The notes under the pieces: model-generated
The model's input: only the letters and a program-made list of their open reading frames with translations
Told to the model about the DNA's origin: nothing
The model's database searches: none
In this document: piece after piece, positions 27,107 through 40,474 of the stretch
Layout of the letters: every line of letters starts with the position of its first letter
Numbering within the stretch: the first letter of the stretch is position 1
Source: Brugia malayi
Taxonomy: Eukaryota > Nematoda > Chromadorea > Rhabditida > Onchocercidae
Direction of reading: 5' to 3'
NCBI RefSeq assembly: GCF_000002995.4
Contig: NW_025062477.1
Location: forward strand, 12,320,696 to 12,384,695
DNA length: 64,000 nucleotides
Position numbers and translations under genes: made by a program

Positions 27107-28174
27107 GTTTTATATCATTGATAGCAGATATTTTTATTGTTGAATTGAAACTGTTTCGCACAATTTATTATTTTCATAATTGCACCTCAATCATCAAATA
27201 TATCTCCTATTTTTTATGTTTATGTTTGAGAATCCATTTCTTTTTCAATTTTCTAGTTTAAAAAAAAGTATCCATTTCTATTTCATTTCACTACTGATTT
27301 TATTTTTATTTTACACGAATTGTTTTTATTTCACAAGTACATATCATTCTTGTAACGGAGAAATTTGTTAGTTTTAGCGAAGTAAGCATTCTGTTGCTAA
27401 ATGATTTCAAAAACTGAAAATTCGCAATTTTTTTTTTTTTTTTTTTTTTTTTTAGAGAAAAAAGTACGAAATTGTTCATAATAGATTAATGAGAATGCTT
27501 AAAATTGAAAGCACAATTTTCCTATCGTAAAAAATTTGAGCTTAAATTATGAATAATTCATTTATAATTGTTTCTAAAATGAAACTATACCGCACTGGAC
27601 ATTTATAATAGTACTGTTATCATTTACAAAATTCAAAAATATTACATTAATGAATGGTATGATGAGAGAACAGTTAATATTATAGCCGACGATAATTGTG
27701 AATTATTTTGTTCTATCAGAATATTTTGCATGACGGGTCTATGTTTTACATTTAATTTTGTTAATTTTTTTTTTAATGCGGAATAAAAATGTTGAGGTTA
27801 GTAATATTTGCCTACAAATTGATATTCACAAGTTTTGCAGTGATTAGCAAAAAAAACTTATAAAATATCTCATCCTAGTAAAAAATGAATGGATAAGTAA
27901 ATTAGCATTAAATCATTAATCATTTAGTAAATTACAAATTATGCAAATGCAAAATCTTATCATTATTTCAATTCGATGATATGTTTGTTTTTATGATATA
28001 CTGCCAATATTTACATAGGTAAAAAAAAAAAAAAAAAAAAACATTTGTTAAAAAATTAATACCTATGTACGTTGATAAAATTAAAGTGTGAAATTTTCAA
28101 TAATTCTTATCAAAATTAACAAAAAATTAAAACTTTATTTGAATAAACAATAAATAAAAGCTTATCCTGTTCCG
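27107..28174. other. Convergent gap between stl-1 and the CIB2-like gene
   Basis: About 1.07 kb containing both 3' UTRs. It holds a poly-T run at about 27429-27453 and a poly-A run at about 28021-28040. No further exon-like sequence was seen. The open frame at 27180 is T-rich and carries no domain signal. Confidence 0.6.
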
Positions 28175-30766
28175 TTAAATACGGATATGGAAAGTACGAA
28201 TGAAATCTGGTGAACGTGAAACGACATGTTCAAATTCGGCATATGATATTTGCTCATCACCGTCGAGATCTGCTTCTTCGATTACCTACAAAGAATGGAA
28301 AAATGATAATTTGAGGGTTATTTTGAAATTTTTAAAAAAGGTAAATGGAATTTTTTTTTTTGTGCTATAAGAATACTATAAAATAAATTGTAAACAAATC
28401 TATAAATGTAAGAATGTACAATTCTCAAATCGTTTTAATTTTTTTCTTCAGAGTCAATTTTGAACTGATTCCATTTTTAATTTTAGTAGTTTGAAGCAGC
28501 TAAAAAATCAATTGTTTATTAAAAACTAAAAATGACATTATTACATTTCTCTCTCACATAAAAATAATCCAATGACTTTCCTATTATTTTATTACATTCT
28601 AATTTAATCTATTAGTGATCAAAATATTTTCAATTATTATTAATTGATACTAAAAAATGTGGTAGAGCGAAAAAGTTATTTATAAAATTTGAAATATATT
28701 ATCTTACCCTTTCAATGATAAATTCAACTTCTTCATCTGATAACTCATCACGCGTTAAACATCGAATAATTTTGCTTAAATCATCATGACCAAGCTGATC
28801 ATCACCATCAAAATCTATAAAAAAATATTTATTTCATTATTTTATTTCATTTTCATGATTTCATATTCTACCTGTAACATGGTAAAAACAATTAAATTTA
28901 ATTGCAACAGATGGATTACATAAAATCTTTTAAGCTCTTTTGTTTTTGCATCATTCATTTTATAAGGATTTCAAACGTTTATTTTTATTTCATTTTCATT
29001 ATTTCATACTTTTCACATATTTGCTATTTTAATTTAATATTTTTGACACATTTTACTATCTTACTACTTCATTTCATATATTTCATATATTTGCTGATTA
29101 TTATATTTTATATATTTATAATTTCAATTTAATATACTTCATATATTTATCACCTTAATTTGGTATGCTTAACATATTTTACTACTTTATTTCACATATA
29201 TATATTTATTTGATTTTCCTATTCATATATTTAGCAGTTTATAACTTCTATTTTTTCATGAATTCACCTAAAACAACTTTAATTGAAAAATACAATTTTA
29301 TACATAACAAATCAAAATTTATATCGATGTAAATATATAAAGGAAAATCACATACCGTATATTCGGAATGCGTATTTCAATTTGAGTTGTAGCGGTGCCA
29401 TTTCACTAAATACGGAAAACATATCCAAAAAATCATCAAATGTTAAATTTCCAGCGCCATCATCAGAAAATACTTGACAAATTCGTCGCCGGAACGGATT
29501 TTCCTAAAAATTAAAAAAATATTCAATCAAAAAAAATTTTTTTTTCAATCTTTCTCTTTCTTTCCTTAATCAATTCATAGCTATAATAACAACAATAACA
29601 ATAATAATAATAATACCCGTAGTTCAGGCATTTTTTCAATTTCTTCAAAACATAATGTTATAATAGCCGGACGGTTTCCTTGCATATTTGTTGGTACTTT
29701 GATTGGATTCAGTGCATAGAATCGTTTATACAACCGTATAATATCTTTTCTTGTGAAAAATGTACAATCCTGAAATAGAATAATTCACAATGCTATCTAA
29801 AATACTCAAATTTATAATGCTAAAATAGAATAATGCATAATCTTGAAATATAAAAATATAAAAATCTATCTAGGATGGAATAATGTACAATCCTAAAATC
29901 TAAAAACGTATAATCCTGAAATAAATTATTTTATGCAAAACTATCTAAAATAGAATAATGTATAATCTTGCCTAAATAAAGAAATATATATATATATATA
30001 TATAAATTCTAAAATAAGAACAGAACTTTTTTTTATTTTAATAAATACCATTAAAAGAAATACTTTTTTAATTTTTTTTAATAATATTTATTCCTTATAA
30101 TAATGGTATTACTTTTCCTCATAATACATTATTCTTTTGCTTTTTGTCTTTTTTTTGTCCAATTTTGGCAAATTGTTGCCGAAAAAACAAAAGAAAAACT
30201 GAATGTTGCAATTAATTAATTGATTAATTAATCATATCATTTTCATCAATGATATGATAATTAGTAAAATTAATTAATCTTTCTTTACATTAATATTACT
30301 TTTACCAAACAACAGTTAAATATTAAGAATAATTATTTGCATTAATATAATCCCTGTGGTACTGTAGTACCGTATACCGACACTTTAGAGCTGCAGTATT
30401 ACGGTATTACAAAAATTACTTTTGTGCATTTTTGATTAAAAAATTTTTGTTATCAATTAGCTTTCACTAACAACAAAATGATGTGATAATTGTCAATATT
30501 TACTGATAACAAAATGATATGATAATAATGATATAACCTTTCACAATTTATCATAACATGATGATAAGATTGGATTAATTCCTCTGATAACCAACAAAAA
30601 ATTTATTCATCCATTACTTATTAGTGATAATTAAGTGCTATTCACTGTAACATTTATTATTAAAATTGATAAAATTAACCTGATATTCATCGATTTGATC
30701 GCGCGTAAAAATACCACCCTTAGAGAATAAGTTTAAATCGGTAAGTGAACTACCAGTATTGCCCAT
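28175..30766 (-). CDS. calm-1: CIB2/calmyrin-type EF-hand calcium sensor, 5 exons, 201 aa
   Basis: Exons: 30680-30766, 29617-29769, 29356-29503, 28708-28814, 28175-28285. Phases agree. The N-terminus MGNTGSS is an N-myristoylation signal. [20 protein letters not shown] and [17 protein letters not shown] closely match vertebrate CIB2, as does the very C-terminal TFHIRI. Two canonical EF loops are visible: residues 130-141 (D-D-D-Q-G-D, with Asp at position 12, which in the CIB family favours Mg2+) and 171-182 (D-D-D-Q-S-E). CIB2 proteins are membrane-associated Ca2+/Mg2+ sensors. In C. elegans, CALM-1 is a subunit of the TMC-1 mechanotransduction complex. The symbol is given by family resemblance. 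An upstream ATG overlaps the start codon out of frame. Confidence 0.92.
28970..29240. repeat. Degenerate T-rich tandem repeat in a CIB2 intron
   Basis: Repeated variants of ATTTCATATATTT and TTTAATTTAATAT at roughly 45-50 base spacing in the intron 28815-29355. Copies are strongly diverged and the period is approximate. Confidence 0.45.
29761..29970. repeat. Degenerate repeats copying the CIB2 exon 2 splice junction
   Basis: The exon-2 start with its acceptor (reading TGTACAATCCTGAAATAGAA on the plus strand) is echoed downstream in the intron at 29883-29902, 29907-29925 and 29957-29970. Two echoes keep a usable minus-strand acceptor (TTTTAG|GATTGTACATT at 29892; TTCAG|GATTATACG at 29915). 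Confidence 0.6.
30363..30411. repeat. Imperfect inverted repeat in a CIB2 intron
   Basis: TGTAGTACCGTATAC at 30363-30377 pairs with GTATTACGGTATTACA at 30395-30410 with few mismatches around a loop of about 17 bases. It could fold as a hairpin or be the relic of a small inverted-repeat element. Confidence 0.5.
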
Positions 30767-30772
30767 AATTCA

Positions 30773-30783
30773 TCTGTGAACAA
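30773..30783 (-). promoter_or_regulatory. Candidate trans-splice acceptor of the CIB2-like gene
   Basis: The minus strand reads TTTGTTCACAG and then immediately ATGAATT before the CIB2 ATG. No upstream exon fits, so a spliced leader is the simplest reading. Confidence 0.5.
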
Positions 30784-31071
30784 ATCATAATTAGTTGGTT
30801 AAGAAATATTTTGAAATAAGTGAAAATAATATTTGATATTAAAGTAAAGAAGCTAAATAGCTAATCATATCTCATTAATTAGTCAGTTAGTTAGTTTAGC
30901 TACTAGCTCTTATAGCTAGCTAACTAGCTAGCCACCTTGGAAAGCAACAGCAAAAGCTAACTTAAAGCTTAAAACCTTTTCGTCTCTCGTCTCATCTCAA
31001 AAATAAAATTTACTCCATTTTCCTTTCACTCATCTATTCCTACAATTTATCTTTCTTTGTTCATCTACCCA

Positions 31072-31205
31072 TCTCTCTCTCTCTCTCTCTCTCTCTCACT
31101 CATCCTTTCTCTTTCCCTTTCTTCTTCCTATTTACTACATTTTATTTCATTTTATCCATTTATCCTTCAATTTTCATTTCTCTCTCCTTTCCTTCTCTTC
31201 CTTCA

Positions 31206-31237
<32 letters not shown>

Positions 31238-31240
31238 CCA
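31072..31240. repeat. CT microsatellite cluster
   Basis: Two TCTCTC runs (about 31072-31098 and 31207-31238) flank C/T-rich sequence. About 100 bases further on, a GA-rich stretch (31341-31400) is the opposite strand type and could pair with it. Confidence 0.8.
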
Positions 31241-31589
31241 TTTCGCTTCATTATCATCTATGAATGAACATTTATCAAATGAAATCATCATTCAACCATA
31301 ATATCTTCATTCTTTCAATTAAATTGTCGAATGAAATTTACGAGAGAGAGAGAAAAGGGGGAGGTAAAAAAGAGAGAGAGAAAGTGAAAAAAGAGAGAGA
31401 ATGAGGGAAAAGAAAAGAGAATGATAAGATTTTAATTAAATGTAAATCAAACTTTGCTCAAATTTCCTTATTGTTATAACATAAAATGACAAAGAATTAT
31501 GTATTTCAAGAAATTATTACAATTACTTTTAAAGATTATTTTTGAAAATTTAAAAATTTAAATAATATTTTTACTTTATATCATTTATT

Positions 31590-31643
31590 CAATCAATCAA
31601 CCAATCGATCAATCGATCAATCAATCAATCGATCAATCGAATC
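31590..31643. repeat. ATCA/ATCG tetranucleotide repeat
   Basis: About thirteen head-to-tail four-base units alternating ATCA and ATCG. Confidence 0.85.
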
Positions 31644-33314
31644 AATATTTATAGATTAGATACAATTGCACTAATTATACCGCATTAGCATATAATTAAT
31701 ATTATTATCATATTGATTAGTTTAATTTAGAATTTTCATTAAAATATTAAGAAAATGAAAATTGGAGTAATATCAAAAGTTAAAAACATAACAAATTGGC
31801 TGTTACCAAATGATATAAAAATTCAATTTATGAAAATTCAACATTTAATGAAGGTTCAATTATTGAAGTTATGTATGAAAATTTTAATTAATTTATATTA
31901 ACAAATATTTACATTGAAATAAATTTTAGCTAAATTGCATCTTTAAATATTTAAATTAGTTTTAAAAAAAAAAGTCTCTTTCAAAATTAGAGGAAATTAA
32001 AAATAAATAAGAATGGAATTGACAATACATATATTGTCTAAAAAAATGTATATGTGCAGTTTGAAAAATTTTTAATTATTTTTTTTTTTTGCAAAATTAT
32101 TTGTTTCTTTGAAAAAACAATCATATATAAATTTTCTTTATCACCGCATATATCTTCTTTATCAGTTTAGTGATTAATTTAAAACGAAATAAATTATTTG
32201 TTAACAATTACAATTTTATCTGATAGCGCTGCAATTTCCGACACATAAAATACGATAAAAAGTATTAATTGAATTTAAAGTCTTGTGACACTTTTCAATT
32301 TTTTTTTAGTTTAAATAAACAGCAATTTTTATGCATACAATAATTTTTTCATCAAAATATATTGTCAAATATATTACTGATTAAGAATGATTTGCATTTG
32401 TTTTTAGTTACTGATTATTTGTTTGTATTATTCACTGGAACAAATTTTTAATATTGTTTAAAATCATATTAAAAAATTTTTTAAAAAGAAAAATGTAATT
32501 TATTATTGATAGATAATAATTAGTTCAAAAAAAAAATTAAATAAATAAACAACATCATTAATTAATATATACTAATAAATATACTCGTATTAAATTTTAA
32601 ATATTCAAAAAGAAGAAAAGAAAGAGAAAAAGAAAACATAGCATTTATTAATTTCTTTTTTTTTTTTTTTGTAAAAAACAAAAAAAAAAAGAAAGAAAGA
32701 AAATTTAATTTAATCAATGATTTGTAAACAAATAACTTAAATAAACAATATTTGTTATACTAATTTGATTATTACTATTATTATTAGAGTAAAAGTAGTA
32801 GTCAAGTAGACAATAAATTTATTCAACTTTTTCTTTCATTCTTCTTTTTTTGAAAAAAAAAAAAAAAGTTTGTTTTCTTTTTTAAAAAAAATTTCTGTTA
32901 TTCGATCAGAAAATCAATGCTACAGTATCAGTACCATCAATAATGCTTATCAATTCATCATCTATTCAGTTATCTTTTTTAAAAAAAGAAAAATTTATTT
33001 TATTTGTATTGCATTTCTATTTTTCAAACAGTCATGCAAAATGGTAATAAAAAGGAAAATAATAAAAATTACAAATGTATAATTTATAAAGGAAGGAAAA
33101 AAAAGAGCAAACAAATAAAAACAGAAATAAATAAATATAAGAGATTATGGTGAAAGGAATAATAAAATTTTAAAAATACCCTAGGAGAGAGGGCAAAGGA
33201 ATTATTTATTTTTAAATATAATTTTAATAATTTTGGCATAATTTTAAATAAAATACAATCTTAATTTTCCCTTTTTTTTGTATATAAATATATATGGCAT
33301 TTAAAAATTTTAGA

Positions 33315-33851
33315 TTTTATCAAATATAAAGTTTTTTTTTTTTGAATAATTTTTGAATTTTACAAATTGATTGAAGAATTACAAATATTTAGCAATTTTT
33401 TCAATTCATAAAATATTAAAAAACATTTTCTATTAATGTTTTTTTTTTTCTTCTTATGCATATTTATAAAATATTTCAAATTTATCATTAGCTAATGAGA
33501 ATTTTAATTAGTTAATACTATTTGTATATATGTTAAAATAGAATTTAACGGATTAATTAACAGACAAATTAATTAGTAATTTTGAAAAGTTTTTCATTTA
33601 TGCCATCTTTTTTTTTTTGATATTATTACTCTAATCAAAACATTACGGAGTAAAATTTTCTTAAAATTTAATTAACTATTTCTTTTTTCGTTTTTTTTTT
33701 TTCATTTTTTTATTACTTAAAAAATTAATTTTATCAAATATAAAGCTATTTTTTCGGAATAATTTTTGATTTTAACAAACTGATTGAAGAATTACAAATA
33801 TTTATCAATTTATTCAATTCATAAAATATTAACAAATATTTTCTATTAATG
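33315..33851. repeat. Diverged direct repeat, two copies of about 123 bases
   Basis: 33315-33438 and 33729-33851 align end to end, sharing TTTTATCAAATATAAAG, GATTGAAGAATTACAAATATTTA, TTCAATTCATAAAATATTAA and ATTTTCTATTAATG. They are about 415 bases apart in the same orientation. Confidence 0.85.
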
Positions 33852-36754
33852 ATTTTTATTTTGTTGCACATTTATTATTTTAAATTTGTCCTAACAAATG
33901 ACATAAATTAATTTTCTTTGCATAAAAAATTAAATAATAAATCAATTGTTAATATAATAATGATGTCTATTAAATGATTATTTTGAAATATATTTCGTTA
34001 ATAAATTAAAAGTGTAATCTAAATAAAAACATAGATGCAAGCACTCTAATTTTTTTTGTAAGTTTAAAAATAAAATAGTAATACAAATTTTAACAAGTAA
34101 AAAGTGAGTGAACATTGTCAGATTATTATCAATCATATAAATTTAATCCAAATTTCAATTTATATGAAAATCCATCCTTCTTGTTTAACAATTATTTGTA
34201 TTTATAATGTTAAAAAAAAAAAGTTTTATAGATTAAACTGTTATCAATTGGATATATCATTAAGTGGTGATAAAATTACTGATAAGATAAAAATGAAAAA
34301 CAAATTTAAATGATTTCAAATATAAATGAAAAAAAAAAATAAATTGTAATTTGATTATTCTTTCCTTTTTTTTTTTTTTTTTTTGAACTAATAACATAAT
34401 AAAACTTTACTGTTGTTGCTGAAAATTTTGTCCGGCAATGTTTGGGAAGAACTGATCCGGAAATGCATTTTTATGCTAACCGTAAAATGATTTGAGGATT
34501 CAAAGTTGATAAAGCTAGAGATTATGTAGTGATAACTGATATGGTGATAATTATTGTATGCTGCAACTATTAGTTATATTATGTTACCATTTTAGTTAAC
34601 TTAAACTTAAAAAAACATAAAATAACTTAGCTGGTAAAATTATAGTAATAGAATAAATAATTTATAATTGGAAGTTAGCATTTAAAAAAAAGAAAAAATT
34701 CTTTTCGTTTTTAATTATAATTAAAATCACAGATTATTGTAAAATTATTATTTTAAAAACATTTTAATATAAAATTTTTGATTTTAATCTGCTAAAGTTG
34801 ACCGTTTTCTTCTAATTCCGTTTTCTTTTCACAGATTATGGTTTACGTATTTCCGTAATACCTAATATCATTATTATTATTACGGATATAATTTTACGCG
34901 ACTCATTAGTTAAAGTGTCAAAATAATCTGAAGTATTAATCTTAAATAATTTAAAATATAAAACCAAAAAATTTAAGTGGAATATTTATACACAAGTAGA
35001 GAGGATAATTTTTGAAAAAAATGTAATTGTGATTCATAACTTTTTAGGATGAAATTCCCACATAAAATATAATTGCGAATGATAATAATGGTAATGATGA
35101 TATTATCAGTTTCTGCAATCATTTCAATATTTTATTGAAAACTAAACAATAATTGTTTTGCTCGCCAAATTTTAAGCAGCTTATAGCTTATCACTTTTCT
35201 AACTTATCACTTATCAAACCATACATTTTTATTCTTTTCATTTCCTAGTCTTACTTAAACTTTATCAGCCCTTTTTTTTTTACTTATCTGTATAGTTTTA
35301 AAAAAGTTCTTTTTTGTTTGCTAATATTTAAATGTAATTGTTATCATTTACTTATACGATGAAAGTAAGCATACTAATTACTATAGTACTATACTTAATG
35401 GTTAAGTAAATAAATAATAAATTAGAACTTTTTTTCGATATTTAAAACAATGCAATAATAGCTTTTTTATTTTTGGTTAGCTTAATTGTGAATTAACACA
35501 ATCAAATAATTTAATATAACACTGTAAAATGAATATTTCATTATAAATCCTCAAAACTTCTACAATTCAAAAATTTACAGATTCCAAATTTTTGGAAAAA
35601 AAAGTATAAAACTATTAAAATTGAACTATAATTAATGGTAATATCAATTGTTCGATTATTTTCTACATTTAAACATTAAATATTTAATTTAGGTTAATAA
35701 TGGATTGATATAATTAATATCAAATATATTCAATTTCCGGAATTTACCATTTCAAATTATTTATCCAATGAATAGCTGTAATTAATAGAAAAATTCCTGA
35801 TCCGTTTTCCAGCTCTATCTGTTAGCTATACTTTTTGTTTTTATATTTTATGAATATTTTAACATAAAAATTTTTCAAGTTTTATTTATATTTCTTCAAA
35901 ATGCGTCCGAAAATTTTAAATGCAAATTATGGAAATATTAAGCATTTCTGTTTGTTTATTGATTAATCCATTCAAATTATCATTTTATTGTTATGCGAAT
36001 GATAAACATAAAAAAAATTCGAAATTCAAATGTTTAGCTTTTTTATCAATGCTTTAATAAAATAAATGTGAACAAAAAAAAAAAAAAAAAAAAAAGAATT
36101 CTTGCCTGCAAAGGTTTTAAATTAATTTTAGATTAGTCTCTCTTATCAAAAAATATATTTGAAAAAAACATATTTTGAAGAAAAACAAAATCTTATTTTG
36201 AAAAGAACTACTGAAATTATTCAAAATAATTTATTGTAAATTTATTTTATAGCTTCCATTCTCACAATTTTTATTTCATTTTTTTTTTTTTCTTGTCACG
36301 AATGATTAATTATGTGTGAAAAACTGCAATAGCTTATTTGCAAGTGGGAAAATTTAAATTATCCATGAAATAGTAAGCAAATAATATTTAATAATAATCA
36401 CATATGCATATACTTATTAATTATTGAATATTATAAATTCGCTTTAAATTTCATTTAATTTTATGAAAGTTAAAATGTAATTTTAATCCTAATTGCAATG
36501 AATTGTTAAATTGATAAGAATTCGTTTGCTATGTGATTGATCTAAATTTATGTCATTGTATATAACTTGTTGCAATGACAATGGTTGACAATTTCAGTGA
36601 ATTTGTTTGAAGCGGAAATATCGCATTGTTTCCTTCTGCTACCATACACTTTCATTATATTATTATTATCAGCGGAATTTTTACATGAAATAAATTTATT
36701 GCAATCTTTAATCTTTTAAATTTAGCAAATCATGCAATGATATGAAACTTATTA

Positions 36755-36759
<5 letters not shown>

Positions 36760-36798
<39 letters not shown>

Positions 36799-36885
36799 TT
36801 ATTATCATTGTTATTATTGCTGGAATTATTATCATTATTATTATTATTATTGCTATTACTATTATTATTATTATTATTATTATAA
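36760..36885. repeat. (ATT)n microsatellite, interrupted
   Basis: ATT triplets interrupted by ATC and GCT. Minus-strand frames give poly-Asn or poly-Ile only. Confidence 0.9.
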
Positions 36886-39800
36886 ATCATTCTTATTATT
36901 AGCAATGCACATAACAAAATTATTTGATATAGTAATTTTGTTGTGCTGAAAATGATACTTTTTTAAGATATCTGATAAATTTTTTCATTGAATATTTTTA
37001 AAAATATGAATTATTTTTTTCTCGACATTTAATAAATTCTTTATTATTCAAGAATTATAGTTGAATTACAGATTTAATTATATAGTTTATTTTTTTTTTT
37101 ATTGCATCAATGAAATGCTTCTGTATATTTTCGAATTTTTTAAATGAATAAATACCTTAAATTTTAAAATATTTTTCATTTTTTCCAATTTTCTCTTTTT
37201 CTTTTTTTTTTCTTTTTCGTTTCTTTTCATATTTAAATTACAAAAACTTAAAAGTTGATAGAATTTAGTGAGAATTAAATTCAGTCAGACAAATGCAAAA
37301 GATTTATTCCTTTTTTCCTTTATTCATTCGTTCTTTCTTTATTGATTTCAACGTTTTAAAACGATAATTTTTTGCATTTCGTTTAGATTAGGTGTGAATG
37401 GATGAATGTTATTTGTATTAAACATATAAAAATTTGAATTAATTAGGTAAATCAATAAATAATTTATTTTAATAATTAATACTAAAAAAAAATCTTTAAA
37501 TAATTAGTCTCTATACATAAAAATTTGGATTTGTCAGATAAATTAATATTTAATCTTATAATTAATCGTAATAATTTTTTTAAATAATATCTTTATATTG
37601 TCTATTCATATCGTTGAAATTAATATTAACAGCAACTGAAGTTCACAATGATAATTTAAAAAATAAATTGTAAATAAATGCTGAATAAATAAATATAAAT
37701 TGCTGAATTTGTAAATAAATATTGTTTGTTTTGTTTATTTTCACATTTTATATATGATTTTTTTTTTATTGTAATTTTTTTCCCTTCTTTTGTTATCAAT
37801 TTTCTATTAAAAGATAAGATAAAAGTTTCTTTTTTTTACTAAAACAAAAACGAAAAATTGAAATCAATGAGATAAATGAAAATTTCAATGATAATATTAT
37901 AATAATTGTTGATAAAATTATTTTCATACTGTTTCTATTTTTGCTTTTTGTTTTCCTTTTTTTTTTTTCTATCTAATCCTCCTATTTTTTGTTGAAATTA
38001 AAATCAATTTGTGCTTACCATTGTTGAGGGTAGAAATAAAATTTTTCTCAAAAAAATAAAATGATTTTTAATCCTTTTATTGATTTCAATTTTATACGGA
38101 AAAAAAATTTTTTTTTTTTGTTTTTTCTTTTTAGTAATTCGATAATTTTCATTGTGTTTTTTATAAAACTGTACGAATTCAAATAATGTAATTTGTAAAA
38201 TCGTAGTTGTTGACAATTTTAATTAATGAATGAAATTAGATAGTTCAATTAAATAATGCTTTTAAATAACTTATACACTAATTTGTAATTTTTGATAATT
38301 GTTTTTTTTTTTTTTCTAGCTTATAATAATAAATTATAAATTTGGAAAATTTATATTATCAAATGAAATAAAAAAAAAAAAAAAAAAAAAGAAGACAACT
38401 ATAATTTGAAAAAAATGTAACTTTTAATTTTATAAATGATCATATTTCTTCGTGCCAGAATATATTTTCTCTTCATGTATTACAATTAATATTGTATTAC
38501 ATGTAATTATTGAAATTTTGAAATTATTTTTCAGCAATTTTTTTTTATACTGTATAAAATTTTCTTTCAAAAATTAATTATGCACAAGAAAAAGCTTAAC
38601 CTATGTAAGATATTGTATTAATGAATTTATTTAAACATAATATTATTTACTTACTTAATAATTTTCAGAATCGATTATAATGAGAACAAAAATAAAAAAA
38701 AAAAAAAAAATCTTTTATTAATAATATTTGATATTCAGGTTTTTTTTTCTTTCCCATTAAAAACTTGTTTGTTTGCTTTTCTTTTTTTTTTTTTCAATTT
38801 GTTATTAATTTTTCTTTGATTTATTTTAATTGTCAAAATGAATTGTCGCTTATCAAATACTTCATTTTTATTGTTTATAATTTTTGAAGCAATCTTATAA
38901 TGTTATTAGCTTCACACATATTTTTCAAAAATTTTTTAATTTTACTTTACACAAAATAAAATGAATAGTTATTTACTTATATTTATGAAAATTACTTCAC
39001 TATATATTTAATTATATTTGAAAAAATTATTTAATTATATTTGTGAAAAAAAGAATGTCATGTAAGTAAGATATAGGTTTGTTTACTAGCATGAATAGCT
39101 GCTACTCTATTATTAGATATATTCATGGATTTTGTGCGGAAAAATTATATTGTGCATGTTTTTTGAGCAATAAAAATAATAATAATAATAATTAATAAAC
39201 AAACAATAATAAGTAACAAATAATTAACAAGTAGTAAGTAATAAACAATGAATGATAATTAATAAATGATAAGTATATAGCATATAATAATAATAAAATA
39301 ATAATAAATGATTAAAACAATAACAATAATAATAACAAAGAAGGATAAGTTTATGCTTTTGTTTTCGTATGATACCATAAACAATTGATTACGCAAGTTC
39401 ATTGTTTATTTGAATATTATTAGATGAACAGAAACTAATAAATAAACAATAAATAACAAATAATAAACAGATGACAAATAATAAATAAATTCAAAAATAA
39501 ATTTCGTCATGAATTTCATTTCTCATTTTCTTTTTTTGCTTTCATTATGATTCGTAATGTACGTACGTGATAAGTTTCACGGAAATTATTTCAAAATTAT
39601 TTGGTAAGCGTGAATTAATCACAATGATTTTTGGTCTGAGAGTTTATTTCATTCATTTTTCTTTCTTGTTTTTCCAGTCAAATATGAATGATAACATTAT
39701 TGCATGAAACTCTTTTTCAACATTTCCTTTTTTCTTCTTCTTCTCTCTCTCTCTCTCTCTTGTTGATAAATAATCTTTTTAAAAATATATTTTATGAAAG

Positions 39801-40378
39801 ATCAAAATTAATAAATGTTAAGTGTAAAATAAATCATTTAAAAAAAAGTAAGCTTGACAATTGATAATGAATTAAATTTAAGCAATAAATTGAAATTATT
39901 GATGAAAGAAAAAAGAATTTATAATCGTTGAATTATATTCGATTTGATCAAAAACAAAAAAATTAATTTACTTTTTAAACATTTATTATTTTTGAATCAT
40001 TCTGTTAAACGATAAAAGGAAGAAATGAAATTAATAATAGAAATATGGTAGAGATTTTATTATTGATTAAAATGCAAATTAAATGTAAGCATAACAAGAA
40101 TATAAGTAAACAAAAAATTAAATAAAAGAAATTCATAAAAATTTGCTTATTCCTATATGTATCTTTGTGCATGTATGCTTGCATGCATGTGCAAGAATTG
40201 AGGTGCGTAGCTTTAAGGTGTATAAATGTTAAAGTGCATGCATGTTGTGCATGTTTGCGTACATTTCAGCGTATATGTGCACACTATGTATTAATTATAC
40301 GTGTACGTGTTTATACGTGTATGTTTATACGTGCACATATATATGTGCGTATCTGTATATAAGTATAAAACTTAAACT

Positions 40379-40474
40379 ATGTGGGCATTAAAACGCGTGG
40401 GTGTTAAGCTGCGTGGGTGTTAAACGGTGTATGTGTAAAATTACGTGGATGTTAAATTGCGTGGGTGTTGAAAA
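40379..40474. repeat. 16-base minisatellite, six copies
   Basis: Exact 16-base spacing of GCGTGGGTGTTAAACG-like units starting at 40379, 40395, 40411, 40427, 40443 and 40459. Copies 2, 3 and 6 share GCGTGGGTGTT. The others carry substitutions. The block is clearly G-rich on the plus strand, unlike its surroundings, and follows a TGCATG/ACGTGT-rich stretch (40150-40370). Confidence 0.85.
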
